Assembly (NCBI GenBank): GCA_030524135.1 | Contig: JAUNHA010000013.1 | Location: forward strand, 1-52,767 | DNA from: Eubacteriales bacterium | GTDB lineage: Bacteria > Bacillota > Clostridia > Lachnospirales > Lachnospiraceae | Direction: 5' to 3' | DNA length: 52,767 nucleotides | In this document: positions 52,659 to 52,767 of the stretch, one piece after another | Numbering within the stretch: the stretch's first letter is position 1 | Layout: every line of letters begins with the position of its first letter | Program-made: the position numbers and the translations under genes | Notes under the pieces: model-generated | Told to the model about the DNA's origin: nothing | Databases searched by the model: none | Seen by the model: the letters and a program-made list of their open reading frames with translations, nothing else

Positions 52659-52723
52659 AAATGATACCTCATCATTTGTGAGTTGAAATATGTTACTATA
52701 AAAAAGGGGCTATCGGTTAATAT
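52659..52723 (+). ncRNA. Repeat-like crRNA unit (CreR-like candidate) divergent from cas3
   Basis: Plus strand: AAATGAT (52659-52665), loop ACCTC, ATCATTT (52671-52677), a perfect 7-bp hairpin. GTGAGTTGAAAT (52678-52689) follows and matches 11 of the 12 handle bases of the array repeats. Hairpin plus handle is the layout Cas5c recognises and cuts, while the hairpin sequence itself differs from the array. The next 34 bases would be the guide; its first 11 match DNA just upstream of the cas3 -35 box. I see no strong plus-strand promoter, but TTGTCT at 52621 is a possible -35. The 3' end is not defined, and a weak leftward terminator-like dyad (52705-52738) overlaps the guide. Confidence 0.5.
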
Positions 52724-52767
52724 CGAGTTTTGACCCCTAAACATGAAGAATGAGACAGATCTTGATT

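Noticed and set aside
52574-52701. A MITE with 12-bp terminal inverted repeats (TATAGTAACATA/TATGTTACTATA)
   Set aside because: The similarity stops abruptly after 12 bases, no target duplication is visible, and the right arm coincides with the end of a crRNA handle, which a MITE would not explain.

Overview
The window looks like a Clostridia chromosome, most probably Lachnospiraceae. It has consensus Shine-Dalgarno sites and sigma-A promoters, a Tn1549-style conjugative element, a complete V-type ATPase operon in the Enterococcus ntp order, and a type I-C CRISPR-Cas locus. Species cannot be named from sequence reading alone.

Mobile region (1 to about 18,700). The right end of an integrative conjugative element (ICE) sits in the 3' part of the 23S rRNA uracil methyltransferase gene (rlmD/rumA). 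It replaces the native stop with an element-encoded tail of about 92 codons. Its right arm carries RepA, a small SLOG-like protein, PcfB/DUF3801 and the start of a VirD4/TraG coupling protein. That gene is cut off after about 323 native codons by a second element that fills 1-15,312 and runs off the left edge. This inner element has a large serine recombinase, TnpV, a MOBQ relaxase, an RSF1010-like oriT, three sigma-like regulators (one with an in-frame amber stop) and a replisome-organizer protein. Its cargo is a one-strand operon: ECF transporter S, T and A components, two exporter-fold ABC half-transporters and a DtxR/MntR-type repressor, with a divergent AraC activator. The cargo resembles metal-chelate or haem uptake loci.

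Chromosomal core (18,700-42,800). This holds rlmD, yhaM, an HtrA-like protein that has lost its catalytic triad, a lone sensor histidine kinase, a ROK glucokinase, a DUF5711 protein overlapping a nucleotidyltransferase, and the ntpFIKECGABD operon, whose K subunit keeps the known sodium ligands. After it come a MATE transporter, an anchored alpha/beta hydrolase, rlmI, a DJ-1 family protein, a beta-hydroxyacid dehydrogenase and a nicotinamidase-like hydrolase.

Defence region (42,800-52,767; clearly AT-rich). It reads cas3-cas5c-cas8c-cas7-cas4-(cas1)-cas2, then leader, a 10-repeat array, an intrinsic terminator and a DUF3800 gene, all on the minus strand. The interference genes look intact, but cas1 carries three nonsense codons and one frameshift, so spacer acquisition should be dead. 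Upstream of cas3, on the opposite strand, lies a repeat-like unit: a hairpin followed by the crRNA 5' handle of the array repeats. The 11 bases after that handle match the DNA immediately upstream of the cas3 promoter -35 box. This fits a Cas-regulating (CreR-like) RNA by which the effector could repress its own operon, and it is the most interesting candidate system in the window.
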